From NCBI GenBank assembly GCA_050946275.1, contig JBMNUM010000002.1, positions 91,154 through 155,153 on the forward strand: a DNA stretch of 64,000 nucleotides. The letters run 5' to 3'. Origin of the DNA: JBMNUM01 sp050946275 (lineage in GTDB: Bacteria; Actinomycetota; Coriobacteriia; Coriobacteriales; CADBOM01). The notes beneath the pieces were generated by a model. The model did not search any database. It was not told where the DNA came from and was given only the letters and a program-made list of their open reading frames with translations. Every line of letters begins with the position of its first letter. Position 1 is the stretch's first letter. The position numbers and the translations under genes were made by a program. Positions 7,588-16,878 of the stretch are shown piece by piece.

Positions 7588-9186
7588 TTACGCGGAAGCA
7601 CTCCCATCGCCGGGACTCCCCGCCCCATCGCCGTGCCTGTTCAGGAACTCCATGCAGCTGACGGAGAAGAGCATCGGCGCCCAATCCCCGAAGCTCTCGT
7701 AATCGACGCCGAGCAGCTTCTTGAGCTTGTCGATGCGGTAGTAGAGCGAGTTGCGGTGCACATGAAGTTCCGACGCAGTCGCGGACACGTCGCAGCCGTG
7801 CCGCAGGTAGGCGATGAGCGTGTCGTAGTACTCGGTGTTGTTCTCGCGATCGTATGCGACGAGATCGACCAGCGCCGGATGGCACGCCTCGCGCAAGGGA
7901 ACCTCGCGGGCGAATATCGAGAGGGCGTGCTCGGACGAATACTCGAAGTAGTGATGCACGCGTGACTGGTCATCGACATCGGCCCTGAGATACGGGATGA
8001 CAGAGACGAGCCTCCGGTACACGCCTGCTGCCGCGGCCATCGAGTCGAAGGGGCTCGACAGCAGGCAGAAGCAATCATGCCGGGCGAGATAGCCGGGCAG
8101 GACGTCCTCGATGCGCTGCAGCACGGAATCGGCCCCGCCCTCGCGCTCCGCCGGGCAGAAGAACACGAGCCGCCGCTGATACATCGCGCAACGGCACTCC
8201 GGCAGGATCGCCTCGATGTAGTCCATGAGCGCGAAGTCGTAGTCGGTGACCTGGATGGCCTGCTTGAAGAGCACGAGCCCGAGGTAATACCGCGATACGT
8301 TCGCGATGCCGAGGTCGTTCATGGAGACTGCGATGCTCGCCTCGTCGAAGCTCTCGCCGTCGAGCAGGTCGGTGAGGAACTGCTCGGAGAGCTTGCCGCG
8401 GCCGAGCTTGACCTCCTTGAACATACCCAGATGCGAGACGATGCGCTCGATGGCGAACTCGGCGAGCTGGATGTGGAAGCGCTCGTACGGCTTGCCGGTG
8501 GGCTCGGCCGAATGCATGCCGAAGCACGCGAGACCCTTTCCGCCACGGCGCAGCAGGTACACGCGGAGACGTCGCCCGCTCACGTTGTTGATGCCGTCCC
8601 AGAGATCCTCGCCGCGTTCGTCCATCTCGTTCACGCGCGGGATGCTCTTCTCGATGATGGAGTAGTAGCGGTAGCCGTAGCCGTCGACCATGGCATCCCA
8701 CAGCGCATCGCCCTCCGGCTCGAGGACGGTCGACTGCGCGAGGACGCAGTTGTTGAGGTCGAGCATGCACACGGGCACCTGGATGATCTCGGTAATGATG
8801 TCGAGCACGACCTGCAGGCTCTCGCCCTCGGCGAAGGCGCGGGTGAGCCTCTCGTCGAGCTGGATGTACTTCTGGAAGACGCCCGTGACGGCGTTGACCA
8901 CTGCGAAGGGCGAGAGCCCCTCGAGCACGATGATGTTCAGGTCGTCGCGGCGCGCCTCTTCTGGCAACGGCCCATCGACGACGATGATGTTCGACCCAGC
9001 CGGCATCTCACCGAGTGGAGCCGATGCGGCATCGACCGCGAGGTACACGAGCGAGCCGTCATACGAATCACGGCTGCCGTCGAGCACCTGGAACGATGAG
9101 AGCGTGAGACCGGTATCGGGGAGCAACGACGCCTCGACAACGCTGTCGCCCAACTCATGCGCCAAAACGTCCATCGATATAAGCAT
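7588..9186 (-). CDS. PucR/CdaR-type helix-turn-helix regulator
   Basis: 532 residues. The C-terminus (about 465-515) is the PucR-type HTH: YDTLIAYLRHGCDVSATASE then HRNSLYYRIDKLKKLLG. The middle matches the CdaR GGDEF-like region, and the N-terminal half is a sensor-like domain in the style of PurC-regulatory proteins. ATG 9186 is chosen because GGAGGAGGTG lies just upstream; a longer reading would start inside that ribosome site. Such proteins sense small catabolic substrates and activate adjacent operons. It heads the GRE1 locus, next to the glycerol dehydrogenase gene on the same strand and 1.5 kb from the glycyl radical enzyme, so it probably controls that pathway. The ligand is unknown. 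Confidence 0.85.
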   Translation of the reverse strand: MLISMDVLAHELGDSVVEASLLPDTGLTLSSFQVLDGSRDSYDGSLVYLAVDAASAPLGEMPAGSNIIVVDGPLPEEARRDDLNIIVLEGLSPFAVVNAVTGVFQKYIQLDERLTRAFAEGESLQVVLDIITEIIQVPVCMLDLNNCVLAQSTVLEPEGDALWDAMVDGYGYRYYSIIEKSIPRVNEMDERGEDLWDGINNVSGRRLRVYLLRRGGKGLACFGMHSAEPTGKPYERFHIQLAEFAIERIVSHLGMFKEVKLGRGKLSEQFLTDLLDGESFDEASIAVSMNDLGIANVSRYYLGLVLFKQAIQVTDYDFALMDYIEAILPECRCAMYQRRLVFFCPAEREGGADSVLQRIEDVLPGYLARHDCFCLLSSPFDSMAAAAGVYRRLVSVIPYLRADVDDQSRVHHYFEYSSEHALSIFAREVPLREACHPALVDLVAYDRENNTEYYDTLIAYLRHGCDVSATASELHVHRNSLYYRIDKLKKLLGVDYESFGDWAPMLFSVSCMEFLNRHGDGAGSPGDGSASA

Positions 9187-9250
9187 GGCCGCACCTCCTC
9201 CGATCAAACACTACGGTTGATTATCGCATAGGCGGGCAGCCATTTGGGCA

Positions 9251-9262
9251 TTTTGCACAAAA
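9251..9262. promoter_or_regulatory. TTTTGCACAAAA site upstream of the PucR gene
   Basis: An inverted repeat TTTTG-CA-CAAAA 65 bp upstream of the PucR start. The core TGCACAAA recurs in the gldA/GRE1 intergenic region (10576) and before the GRE1 activase (16798). Confidence 0.45.
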
Positions 9263-9295
9263 CGAGCGCATTGCCAATCGGGGAAACCCTCGGCA

Positions 9296-9334
9296 ACGAA
9301 AAAAATGAGTCGGGGGACAGTCCTCCGACTCATT
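9296..9334 (-). terminator. Terminator of the glycerol dehydrogenase gene (class C hairpin)
   Basis: The class C palindrome AATGAGTCGGGGGA/TCCTCCGACTCATT is followed on the minus strand by a run of seven T. It lies 26 bp beyond the gldA stop codon. Confidence 0.8.
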
Positions 9335-9359
9335 GAGGAAGCACCCTTTGAATGGCGGC

Positions 9360-10469
9360 TTAGCAGACGTGTTGGTTCTTGAACTCCTCGCCCATGGCGT
9401 CGGCTGCGAGAATCGCGGCCTTGATGGTGTCGAGCTCGACCGTCTTGACGATCTGGTGGATCAGACCGTCGGAGTCGGCAATGCCGGCGGCGAAGTCGAG
9501 CTCCTCGTCGGTGATGCCGCCCTCGTAGCCGAGCTGCGCGAGCGTGACGGGCAGGCCGATGCTGTCGAGGAACCCGATCGTCTCCCAGATCAGGTGCTCG
9601 TCGGCATCGACGATGATCAGGTGGGCGATGGTGCTGAACGCCACGAACTCGCCGTGCGCATGGCCGGCGGCACGCGGATTGCTGGAGAGGCCGTTGTTGA
9701 TGGCGTGCGCGCCGGAGGTTCCGCCGCTCTCGAAGCCGACGCCCGAGAGCAGGATGTTCGCCTCGATGACGTCCTCGAGGGCGCGCGTCACGACGTGACG
9801 GCCACAGGCGAGGTAGGCCTTGTAGCCGCTATCGACGAGCGTCTTGTAGCACTGCTCGGCGATGGCATAGGCCGCAAGCGTGATGCGGGAGCCGATGAAG
9901 TTCGGGCCGTCGGCATCGTAGAGCGCCTTCATCTCGAAGTAGGTCGCGAGCGCATCGCCCATGCCCGCGGCCAGCAGGCTCGCCGGACCCGCGGCGATGA
10001 CCTCATTGTCGACGAGCACCACATCGGGGTTGCGGCGCAGCATGAGCAACTGGTCGAGCGGACCGCCCGGCTTGTACACCACGGACAGCGCGCTGCACGG
10101 CGCATCGCTCGCGGCGTTGGTGGGCGCGCACATGACCGGAAGGTCGGCAACGTGCGCGGCGCCCTTGGCGGTATCGAGCACCTTGCCGCCGCCCATGCCG
10201 ACGATCAGGTCGGCGCCGATCTCCTTGGCGATGGCGGCGAGGCGATTGATCTCGTCCATCGTGCACTCGGTGGAGACCTCCTCGACGAACGTCTGGTCGG
10301 GCGCGGCGGCGCGGCTCGCCTCGATAACGTCGTGCATGCGCTTCTTGCCGCCGGCGCTCTCGACAATCAGCACCGTATCGCCGTAAAACGACGTGTAATC
10401 CGCAAGGTGGGCGAGGGTGCCGTTGCCCTGCACGTACCTGCTCGGGGAAATGAACACGCGGTCTAGCAT
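9360..10469 (-). CDS. gldA: Glycerol dehydrogenase, iron-type alcohol dehydrogenase family
   Basis: 369 residues. It contains the GldA hallmarks: N-terminal MLDRVFISPSRYVQG, nucleotide-binding GMGGGKVLDTAKG, PTNAASDAPCSALSVVY, and metal-ligand regions GMGDALATYFE, GAHAINNGL and GHAHGEFVAFS. The family oxidises glycerol to dihydroxyacetone with NAD+ using Zn or Fe, and can also reduce small hydroxy-ketones and aldehydes. ATG 10469 is preferred, with AAGGAG six bases upstream, over the ATG 15 bases earlier that lies before this site. It is divergent from GRE1, so it may form the second half of the same pathway, either supplying reducing power or reducing the aldehyde product. No dihydroxyacetone kinase is present nearby. 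Confidence 0.85.
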   Translation of the reverse strand: MLDRVFISPSRYVQGNGTLAHLADYTSFYGDTVLIVESAGGKKRMHDVIEASRAAAPDQTFVEEVSTECTMDEINRLAAIAKEIGADLIVGMGGGKVLDTAKGAAHVADLPVMCAPTNAASDAPCSALSVVYKPGGPLDQLLMLRRNPDVVLVDNEVIAAGPASLLAAGMGDALATYFEMKALYDADGPNFIGSRITLAAYAIAEQCYKTLVDSGYKAYLACGRHVVTRALEDVIEANILLSGVGFESGGTSGAHAINNGLSSNPRAAGHAHGEFVAFSTIAHLIIVDADEHLIWETIGFLDSIGLPVTLAQLGYEGGITDEELDFAAGIADSDGLIHQIVKTVELDTIKAAILAADAMGEEFKNQHVC

Positions 10470-10575
10470 ATCGGTCTCCTTCATGTCCGTCTGATGGGCC
10501 GAAAGACCATCCTTCGACCCGTTCGGTTGTCATCAACCATGATACTCGGATGGACGCTCCCAACCCCTCGCGAAA

Positions 10576-10584
10576 TGCACAAAA
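10576..10584. promoter_or_regulatory. TGCACAAAA site between gldA and GRE1
   Basis: TGCACAAAA lies about 30 bp upstream of the proposed GRE1 -35 box and about 105 bp upstream of the gldA start. It matches the sites at 9251 and 16798. Confidence 0.45.
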
Positions 10585-10613
10585 TGGAAAGGGTATGTTC
10601 GTGCGTCTTGACG

Positions 10614-10644
10614 TTGAAACAACACCGCACGGGTGAACTATAAT
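10614..10644 (+). promoter_or_regulatory. Candidate GRE1 promoter
   Basis: TATAAT at 10639-10644 is a perfect -10 box. TTGAAA lies 19 bp upstream (10614) and TTGACG 25 bp upstream (10608). The long spacers suggest dependence on an activator. Confidence 0.55.
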
Positions 10645-10699
10645 GGCACCATGCTGTAACACCATGTCGTTAAGCATCCTAGTGAGGAGGAAAACTGCC

Positions 10700-13207
10700 A
10701 TGAGCACGGAAACGAAAAAGCGCGTCAGCGATATCGCAGAGGCCATCGAGCCCTACGATAAGGTCTGGGGCGTCGGCGCCTCGGGATTCGTCGTCGACCC
10801 GTCGCCGTTCGAGCGCGTCAACCTGATCCTCGACGACACCGAGAAGACCACCAACGGCGATGTCTACGCCCAGCGTGCCGTCGTCGTGACCGAGGAGCTG
10901 CGCGCCCACGAGGAGGAGCCCCTCGAGATCCAGTGGGCCCACGCTATGGCCGCCTGGTTCTGCAAGTGCCCGATCATCATCTACGACCACGAGCTCGTCG
11001 TCGGCACGCTCGGCTGCTACAAGAAGGGCTGCCCAGTGTTCCCGGAGTTCGGCCTCGAGTGGATCATCGACGAGATGGAGACCGGCAAGCTGGGCTACAG
11101 CGAGATCCGCACCCATGACTGCTACTTCCACACCCCCGAGACCCTGGCCGACCTCAAGAGCGTCCAGGAGTACTGGCGCCACCGCAGCGTCGACCAAAAG
11201 GTCATCCCGCTGCTGACCGAGGAGGAGAAGCGCGCCTCGCACCTCGGCGAGGGCGTCTTCCTGGGCGATGCCTACATGTACGGCGGAGCCGGCCATCTCG
11301 GCATCAGCACCGAGCGCCTGTTCTACATGGGCTACGGCGGCATCCACCAGGAGATCCTCGACCGCATGGCCGAGCTCGACCCGGTCGATCCCGAGGACCA
11401 GAAGCGCATGATCTCGCTGAAGGCCGACCTCATCGTCAACGAGGCCGCGACCGAGATGATCAACCGCTACGCCGACAAGGCCGAGGAGATGGCAGCCGAG
11501 AAGGCCGAGAGCGATCCCACGCGCGCCGAGGAGCTGCGCCAGATCGCCGCGAACTGCCGTCAGATCGCCTCTGGCACGCCGCAGACCTTCTGGCAGGCCC
11601 TGCAGGCGCTGCACTTCGCGCACACGATGGTCCAGATGGAGTCGAACGGCCACTCCATCTCCTACGGCCGCTTCGACCAGTTCATGTTCCCCTACTACAA
11701 GAGGGACATCGAGTCCGGCTACATGACCCGCGAGCAGATGCAGGAGCTCATCGAGTGCTTCAACATCAAGATCTGGGACATGAACAAGGTCCGCTCGCTC
11801 AACACCGTGCAGATCTTCGCCAACGGCGGCATCGGCGGCCCGGCCCTGACGGTCGGCGGCCTGCTCCCCGACGGAACCGACGGCACGAATGACCTCACCT
11901 TCATGTTCCTCGACGCCATCGCCCACACCCGCGTTCCCACGCCGTGGACGGCCGTGCGCCTGTCGCTCAAGACCCCCGAGGAGCTCAAGATCAAGGTCGC
12001 GAACCTCATCCGCCTCGGCCTCGGCGAGCCCAAGATCTTCAACGACGAGGTCACGATCGAGACCATGGTCAAGAACGGCCGCTCCTATGAGGACTCCGCG
12101 AACTACCAGGTCGTCGGCTGCGTCGAGCCGGACGCCACCGGCAAGGAGTACGGCTGGCACGACGCCGCGTACTTCAACTGCAACCGCGTGCTCGAGCTCG
12201 CCATCAACCACGGCTACACGCACGATGGCCACATGGTCGGCCCGGACACCGGCGGACTCGAGGAGTTCGAGACCTTCGATCAGGTGCTCGAGAGCTACGA
12301 CAAGCAGATGGAGTACTACGTCACGCAGATGCAGGCGTTCCTGAACAAGCTCGACTACGTGCATCAGAACACCAAGCCGCTGCCGTTCGTCTCCAACCTC
12401 ATCGAGGGCTGCGTCGAGAGCGGTACCGATGCCACCAAGGGCGGCGCCATCTACAACTTCACCGGCCCGCAGGGCGTCGGCGTCGGTTCCGTCGGCGATG
12501 GTCTCTCCACCATCAAGAAGCTGGTCTTCGAGGAGAAGGCCGTCACCGCCGAGGAACTGCTGCAGGCTGTCGCCGACAACTGGGTCGGCCACGAGAAGCT
12601 TTACGCGCTCGTCAACAGCGACCATGTGCCGCACTATGGCAACGATGACGACTACGCCGATGAGCTGGCCAAGTTCGGCATCGAGACCTACTGCAAGCAC
12701 GTCAACGGCAAGCCCACGGCGCACGGCGGCCACTTCCAGGCCGGTGTCTACTCCGTCGCCGTCAACGTCGCACTCGGCATGTTCCAGGACGCGTCGGTCG
12801 AGGGTCGCGTGAGCGGCGAGCCCATCTCCGACTGCATGGGTGCCACGCACACGCACTGCTGCCCGCATGACATCAAGGGCCCGGCGGCCATCTGCAAGTC
12901 GGTCACCAAGATCGACCACAGCCTGGCCGGCAACGGCACGCTGCTGAACTGGAAGTTCTCGCCCGCAGCGCTCGAGGGCGACGCTGGACGCGACGCGTTC
13001 ATCTCGCTGCTCGACGACTACGTCGCGCGCAAGGGCATGCACAGCCAGTTCACGGTCGCCAGCCGCGAGACCCTGGACGAGGCGCAGAAGCACCCGGAGG
13101 ACTACCGCGACCTGCTCGTCCGCGTCGCCGGTTACTCCGCGTACTTCGTCGAGCTCTCCAAGGAGCTGCAGGACGACATCATCGGCCGCACGGAGCTGAG
13201 CTTCTAA
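10700..13207 (+). CDS. Glycyl radical enzyme 1, glycerol/diol dehydratase-like
   Basis: 835 residues; GAGGAGG lies nine bases before ATG 10700. The thiyl-radical cysteine is C474 in VVGCVEP, with the general-base E476 two residues on and D488 in GWHD; GHS lies earlier in ESNGHSISYGRFDQ. In the known glycerol dehydratase structure the corresponding Cys, Glu, Asp, His and Ser surround the substrate. The radical glycine is G811 in RVAGYSAYF, followed by IIGRTEL. This points to radical dehydration of a vicinal diol such as glycerol or 1,2-propanediol. Related enzymes acting on hydroxyproline or sulfonated diols cannot be excluded. It needs an activase (16879). Neighbours are gldA, a PucR regulator and MFS transporters. 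No microcompartment genes are seen. Confidence 0.85.
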   Translation: MSTETKKRVSDIAEAIEPYDKVWGVGASGFVVDPSPFERVNLILDDTEKTTNGDVYAQRAVVVTEELRAHEEEPLEIQWAHAMAAWFCKCPIIIYDHELVVGTLGCYKKGCPVFPEFGLEWIIDEMETGKLGYSEIRTHDCYFHTPETLADLKSVQEYWRHRSVDQKVIPLLTEEEKRASHLGEGVFLGDAYMYGGAGHLGISTERLFYMGYGGIHQEILDRMAELDPVDPEDQKRMISLKADLIVNEAATEMINRYADKAEEMAAEKAESDPTRAEELRQIAANCRQIASGTPQTFWQALQALHFAHTMVQMESNGHSISYGRFDQFMFPYYKRDIESGYMTREQMQELIECFNIKIWDMNKVRSLNTVQIFANGGIGGPALTVGGLLPDGTDGTNDLTFMFLDAIAHTRVPTPWTAVRLSLKTPEELKIKVANLIRLGLGEPKIFNDEVTIETMVKNGRSYEDSANYQVVGCVEPDATGKEYGWHDAAYFNCNRVLELAINHGYTHDGHMVGPDTGGLEEFETFDQVLESYDKQMEYYVTQMQAFLNKLDYVHQNTKPLPFVSNLIEGCVESGTDATKGGAIYNFTGPQGVGVGSVGDGLSTIKKLVFEEKAVTAEELLQAVADNWVGHEKLYALVNSDHVPHYGNDDDYADELAKFGIETYCKHVNGKPTAHGGHFQAGVYSVAVNVALGMFQDASVEGRVSGEPISDCMGATHTHCCPHDIKGPAAICKSVTKIDHSLAGNGTLLNWKFSPAALEGDAGRDAFISLLDDYVARKGMHSQFTVASRETLDEAQKHPEDYRDLLVRVAGYSAYFVELSKELQDDIIGRTELSF

Positions 13208-13244
13208 GCGAGCCGTCGGCTGCATTCCAGCCGCTAGATAGACC

Positions 13245-13278
13245 AGAAGGGCCTCCCGGTGTGGAGGCCCTTCTTTTT
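13245..13278 (+). terminator. Terminator after GRE1
   Basis: AGAAGGGCCTCC, a 6-nt loop, GGAGGCCCTTCT and a T-run. Confidence 0.9.
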
Positions 13279-13316
13279 CCCCGCTCGCTAGGGGAAAATA
13301 GGCCCCGACCTGAAAA

Positions 13317-13350
13317 CGAGTCAGATGCGGGCAGTCCGTATTTGACTCAT
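13317..13350. repeat. Class C palindrome
   Basis: GAGTCAGATGCGGGC and GTCCGTATTTGACTC as imperfect arms, just upstream of the MFS gene. The strong GRE1 terminator precedes it, so any promoter for the transporter must lie within about 95 bp. Confidence 0.6.
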
Positions 13351-13375
13351 TGCGAGCATGGAGGAGAGCACGAGC

Positions 13376-14665
13376 ATGTCCCAGAAGATCAGTCCGCGCG
13401 CATATGTCGAGCTGTTCCACGGCGGGCGCATGGTGCGCACCGTCATCGGTGGATTCTTCGGGCGCTTCCTGCTTGGACTCGTCATGATCGGCACGCTGTC
13501 GATGTACACGATGTCGGGCTACTCCTACACGCTTGCCGGCGTCGCCATCGGCATCACTCAGCTGTCGTGCTGCCTCATCGGACCGCGCGTCTCGCGTCTC
13601 ATCGACAAGAAGGGCCAGACGAAGGTCATGCCCATCGCCGCGCTCATCTCCATGATCGGCGTCGCGGCGGTCATGCTCATCGTGCACTTCCTTCTCCCGA
13701 TTGCGGCCGCGTTCGTCGCCTCGGTCCTCATCGGCTTCATGCCGCAGACCGCCTCCATCTCGCGTGCCCGCTGGAGCTACGTCATCCAGCGCGACGGCGA
13801 GGAGAACACCGGCATGCTCGGAACGGCGTTTTCCGTCGAGGGCATTCTCGAGGACCTCTCCTACATGATCACGCCCGCACTCGCCATCGTGCTGTCGGCC
13901 CAGCTCTTCCCGGAGGCCGGCATGCTCTTCGGCGCACTCTTCTACATCGCCGGCGTCATCATCATGCTGACCGACCGCAAGAGCGAGCCGGACGTCGAGT
14001 TCATGCATCGCCAGAAGCGCGCAGGCGAGGCGCTCGCCGACGAGGAAGGCAAGCGCAGGAAGCGCTCGGTGTTCCTCGCCTACCCGTTCCTCATCGTGTT
14101 CTTCATCGTGATGATCCTGCAGGGTTGCCTCTTCGGCTTCTTCGATCCCGGCACCTACGGCATGGCGGCCGAGATAGCCACCGAGGAGCTGGCCGGACCG
14201 GCGTTCATCTGCGGCACCGCGGCGAGCGTCATCGCCGTGTTCATCTTCGGCATGATCGACTGGAAGGCGAGCGCCCTCAAGAAAGTGCTGATCATCGGTG
14301 TCGCCGTGGGTATCCTCTACCTGCCGGCCGCCATCGCGACGAACCTGCCGCTGCTCTACGCGAGCCATGCGATCGGCGCCATCGCGTATGGACCGCTCAA
14401 CATCGTGCTGAACCAGACGGTCGAGCAGAACGTGAGCCCGAGCCGCGTGACCGAGAGCCTCACGTGGGTCCTCGCCGGCATGCAGCTCGGCATGGCAGGT
14501 GGCCCGACGCTCGCCGGCCTGCTCATCGACACCTTCTCCGCGCAGGCCGCGCTCATCGCAACGAGCGCGAGCGGCGTGCTCGTCCCCGTCGTGCTCTTCG
14601 CCTGCATCCCGGTCCTGCGCAAGGGCCTCTCTCGCAAGAAGGAACCCGAGGCGGCCGAGGCCTAA
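13376..14665 (+). CDS. MFS transporter
   Basis: 429 residues with about 12 membrane helices and a central basic loop (KRKKRS-like near 245). Motif SRLIDKKGQTKVM lies in the first cytoplasmic loop, and ATGGAGGAG upstream supplies the ribosome site for ATG 13376. It is separated from GRE1 by a terminator but oriented with it. A role in uptake of the GRE1 substrate or export of its product is inferred from position only; the substrate family is not evident. Confidence 0.75.
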   Translation: MSQKISPRAYVELFHGGRMVRTVIGGFFGRFLLGLVMIGTLSMYTMSGYSYTLAGVAIGITQLSCCLIGPRVSRLIDKKGQTKVMPIAALISMIGVAAVMLIVHFLLPIAAAFVASVLIGFMPQTASISRARWSYVIQRDGEENTGMLGTAFSVEGILEDLSYMITPALAIVLSAQLFPEAGMLFGALFYIAGVIIMLTDRKSEPDVEFMHRQKRAGEALADEEGKRRKRSVFLAYPFLIVFFIVMILQGCLFGFFDPGTYGMAAEIATEELAGPAFICGTAASVIAVFIFGMIDWKASALKKVLIIGVAVGILYLPAAIATNLPLLYASHAIGAIAYGPLNIVLNQTVEQNVSPSRVTESLTWVLAGMQLGMAGGPTLAGLLIDTFSAQAALIATSASGVLVPVVLFACIPVLRKGLSRKKEPEAAEA

Positions 14666-14669
14666 ACGG

Positions 14670-14706
14670 CATCGTGCTCCCCGGCGATGCGCCGGAGAGC
14701 ACGATG
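14670..14706 (+). terminator. Hairpin between convergent transporter genes
   Basis: CATCGTGCTCCCCGGCG and CGCCGGAGAGCACGATG pair with one mismatch around a 3-nt loop, four bases after the MFS stop codon. There is no T-run, but the position suits a bidirectional transcript end. Confidence 0.65.
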
Positions 14707-14732
14707 AGATGCATCCGTATGTGGCTTGGGTC

Positions 14733-14966
14733 CTACTTGGCCTCGCCGCTGTTCTTGCGCTCCCTGCGCTGGCGAGCCACCTGGCTTCCCCCGAACACGA
14801 AGAAATGCACGAAGGGCAGCAGCAGGCCAACGCCCATCAGCGGCAGCGCGAATGCGCGCTCCGACCAATTGGGAACGAACAACGGTAGGAAGATGCACAC
14901 CAGGAGCAGGAAGGCGATGATGACGATCATCGCGATGAAGGGAACGGATCCGTTATCAGATTTCAT
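14733..14966 (-). CDS. Small two-helix membrane protein downstream of an MFS transporter
   Basis: 77 residues: hydrophobic segments at ~9-33 and ~41-60, then a basic tail QVARQRRERKNSGEAK. AGGAGAG lies five bases before ATG 14966. It starts 14 bp after the stop codon of the MFS gene on the same strand and is surely co-transcribed. No family is recognised. The position suggests an accessory or stabilising subunit of that transporter, which is inference only. Confidence 0.65.
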   Translation of the reverse strand: MKSDNGSVPFIAMIVIIAFLLLVCIFLPLFVPNWSERAFALPLMGVGLLLPFVHFFVFGGSQVARQRRERKNSGEAK

Positions 14967-14980
14967 GAGTCTCTCCTGTC

Positions 14981-16489
14981 CTAGTTAGCCTCGGCGCCTG
15001 CAGCGTCGGTCGGGATGACTCCCTCTTCCTCCATGGCGAGGTCGTCCATGCTCTTGCCGCTGGTCTCGCGCTGCACGAACACGAGCGTGCAGATGAGCCC
15101 GAGAACGAACGGAACGATGAGGACGAGCACGAGCAGACTCCAGTTGGTTCCACCACCCGTCTGGAAAACCGCCATGCCGGCGAGAGATCCGAGCACGACC
15201 GAAGCAGCCGATCCGCCGAAGCGGGCGAACGCCTGGCACCATGCGGTACCAGTCGAGCGGATAACGGTGGGATAGCTCTCCGGCATGAGCGGCTGGACCG
15301 CGGTGATCGCGTAGTTCAGGCAGAAGCCGAAGAGCAGCATCAGCCCGATGCACAGGCCGAAGCTGTTCGGCGCGACGAACAGCGAGCAGAGGATGATCGC
15401 CACGATGCACAGCAGCCACGCGATGGTGAGGTTGCGCTTGCGCCCGATGCGGTCCGAGATGAAGCCGACCGCGATGTTCGAGGCGATGGCGGCGACGTTG
15501 TTGAACGTCTGCAGGGTCAGGGCCTGCCCCGGCGTGTATCCGATGCCCACGAACCAGGCGGGCAGCCAGGCGTTCATACCGTACACGCAGAACTGGCCGA
15601 TGAAGTACGTGGACCAGATGGCGCAGGTTGCGACGATGAACTTCTTCGAGAAGAGCGTCGCGGGACCCGTCTTCTTCAGGCGCGGCGGCACGGTGAGCAG
15701 CTCGGGGTTGCGCTCGGTGACATGACCGGTGATCTTGCGCTCGATCTTCGCGAGCGCGGCGATGGCGTCCTCATTGCGGCCCTTGCTCGCGAACCAGTGC
15801 GGCGTCTCGTCCATGGCGAAGTGCAGGATGATGCCGTAGACGATGGGGATGGCGCCGATCAGGTAGCACAGGCGCCAGTTGGCGTACATGGTCACCATGT
15901 GCCCGCTGGGATCGACGTACTGCACCTGCTCGCAGAGGCCGGGGATGATCGGTCCGGCAGCGTTGCAGATCGGGTTGCCGATGACGCCCGCAAGCACCCA
16001 GCCGACGACCATGAAGGCCATGCCGAAGGTGACGAAGACGCCGCGGTGCTTCGACGGCATGGTCTCGGAGAAGACCGTGGTGACGATGGGGATGCACGAG
16101 CCGACGCCGAAGCCCGCGATCAGGCGGAACACGGCGAAGAAGCCGTAGCTATGCGCGAATGCCTGCGGCAAGGTGAATACGCCGTAGAAGATGACGGCGA
16201 TGACGAGCGTCCTCTTGCGGCCTATCTTGTCGGACATGATGCCTCCGACGGCGCCGCCGAGCACCATGCCGAGCAGGCCCCACGTGCTCAACGAGCCCAT
16301 CAGGGCACCCGGATTCTCGAGCTCCGGCCAGAACGTGTGCGCGACGAACATGTTCGACGTGTTGACGACCATGAAGTCGTAGCCGTCGAAGATCATCGCG
16401 AACGCGAGCAGCACGAACATGAGCCACGTGTGCCTGTTGATTCCAAAGGAATCGACGACTTCGGATATGGTGAAGTTCTTCTCGACCAT
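14981..16489 (-). CDS. MFS transporter, aromatic acid:H+ symporter-like
   Basis: 502 residues with 12 predicted helices. The first helix carries FDGYDFMVVN, the D-G-Y-D pattern typical of aromatic acid/proton symporters (AAHS group). SDKIGRKRT in the first cytoplasmic loop and SDRIGRKRN in the middle loop are the paired MFS signature. A loop of about 30 residues with VDPSGHM lies between helices 5 and 6. ATG 16489 follows TAGGGGGG. The gene is divergent from the GRE1 activase and followed by a small membrane protein. It suggests that the locus imports an organic anion, which fits poorly with glycerol as the GRE1 substrate. Confidence 0.8.
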   Translation of the reverse strand: MVEKNFTISEVVDSFGINRHTWLMFVLLAFAMIFDGYDFMVVNTSNMFVAHTFWPELENPGALMGSLSTWGLLGMVLGGAVGGIMSDKIGRKRTLVIAVIFYGVFTLPQAFAHSYGFFAVFRLIAGFGVGSCIPIVTTVFSETMPSKHRGVFVTFGMAFMVVGWVLAGVIGNPICNAAGPIIPGLCEQVQYVDPSGHMVTMYANWRLCYLIGAIPIVYGIILHFAMDETPHWFASKGRNEDAIAALAKIERKITGHVTERNPELLTVPPRLKKTGPATLFSKKFIVATCAIWSTYFIGQFCVYGMNAWLPAWFVGIGYTPGQALTLQTFNNVAAIASNIAVGFISDRIGRKRNLTIAWLLCIVAIILCSLFVAPNSFGLCIGLMLLFGFCLNYAITAVQPLMPESYPTVIRSTGTAWCQAFARFGGSAASVVLGSLAGMAVFQTGGGTNWSLLVLVLIVPFVLGLICTLVFVQRETSGKSMDDLAMEEEGVIPTDAAGAEAN

Positions 16490-16878
16490 ATACCCCCCTA
16501 GCGAAACAATCCGGGACAGCGCGCCCCGCAAAACCGATATGGGGTGGAGGTCGGATGAACGACGCCTGCACACGAGTACGTCCTGCGCGCGTTCCGCAAT
16601 CTCCACCCTCTAAGTTCGACGAGTGTAACATGCTGCAAACGGAAGACCGGCGATGCGAGCGCGACAATCGGTGACGGGGAAGCGGTCGAAGCCGGCCGAG
16701 CGCGGGTCGGCAGCCGAAGCCGGTGCTGGGGTGATGCTTCCCAGGCTCGATGCTTCCCAGCCGAGCGCGAAACCACCCGGGCATCGTCCGGGCACATTGC
16801 ACAAATATGCACGAGCATCCTTGGTCACCCAAGCGCGTGCCCGTCCGGTATCATGGGGTACGGGAGAGAGGAGTGTCC
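16490..16878. other. Divergent intergenic region between transporter and activase
   Basis: 389 bp without a credible gene. It contains GATGCTTCCCAG repeated at 16734 and 16749 and the TGCACAAA motif (TTGCACAAAT at 16797) about 75 bp before the activase start. No other clear signal was seen. Confidence 0.5.

Noticed and set aside
10679..14830. A 1383-codon open frame on the minus strand across GRE1 and the MFS gene
   Set aside because: It is antisense to two clear genes and made of low-complexity acidic and His/Arg-rich sequence typical of the antisense frame in GC-rich DNA; it also crosses a terminator and has no ribosome site.
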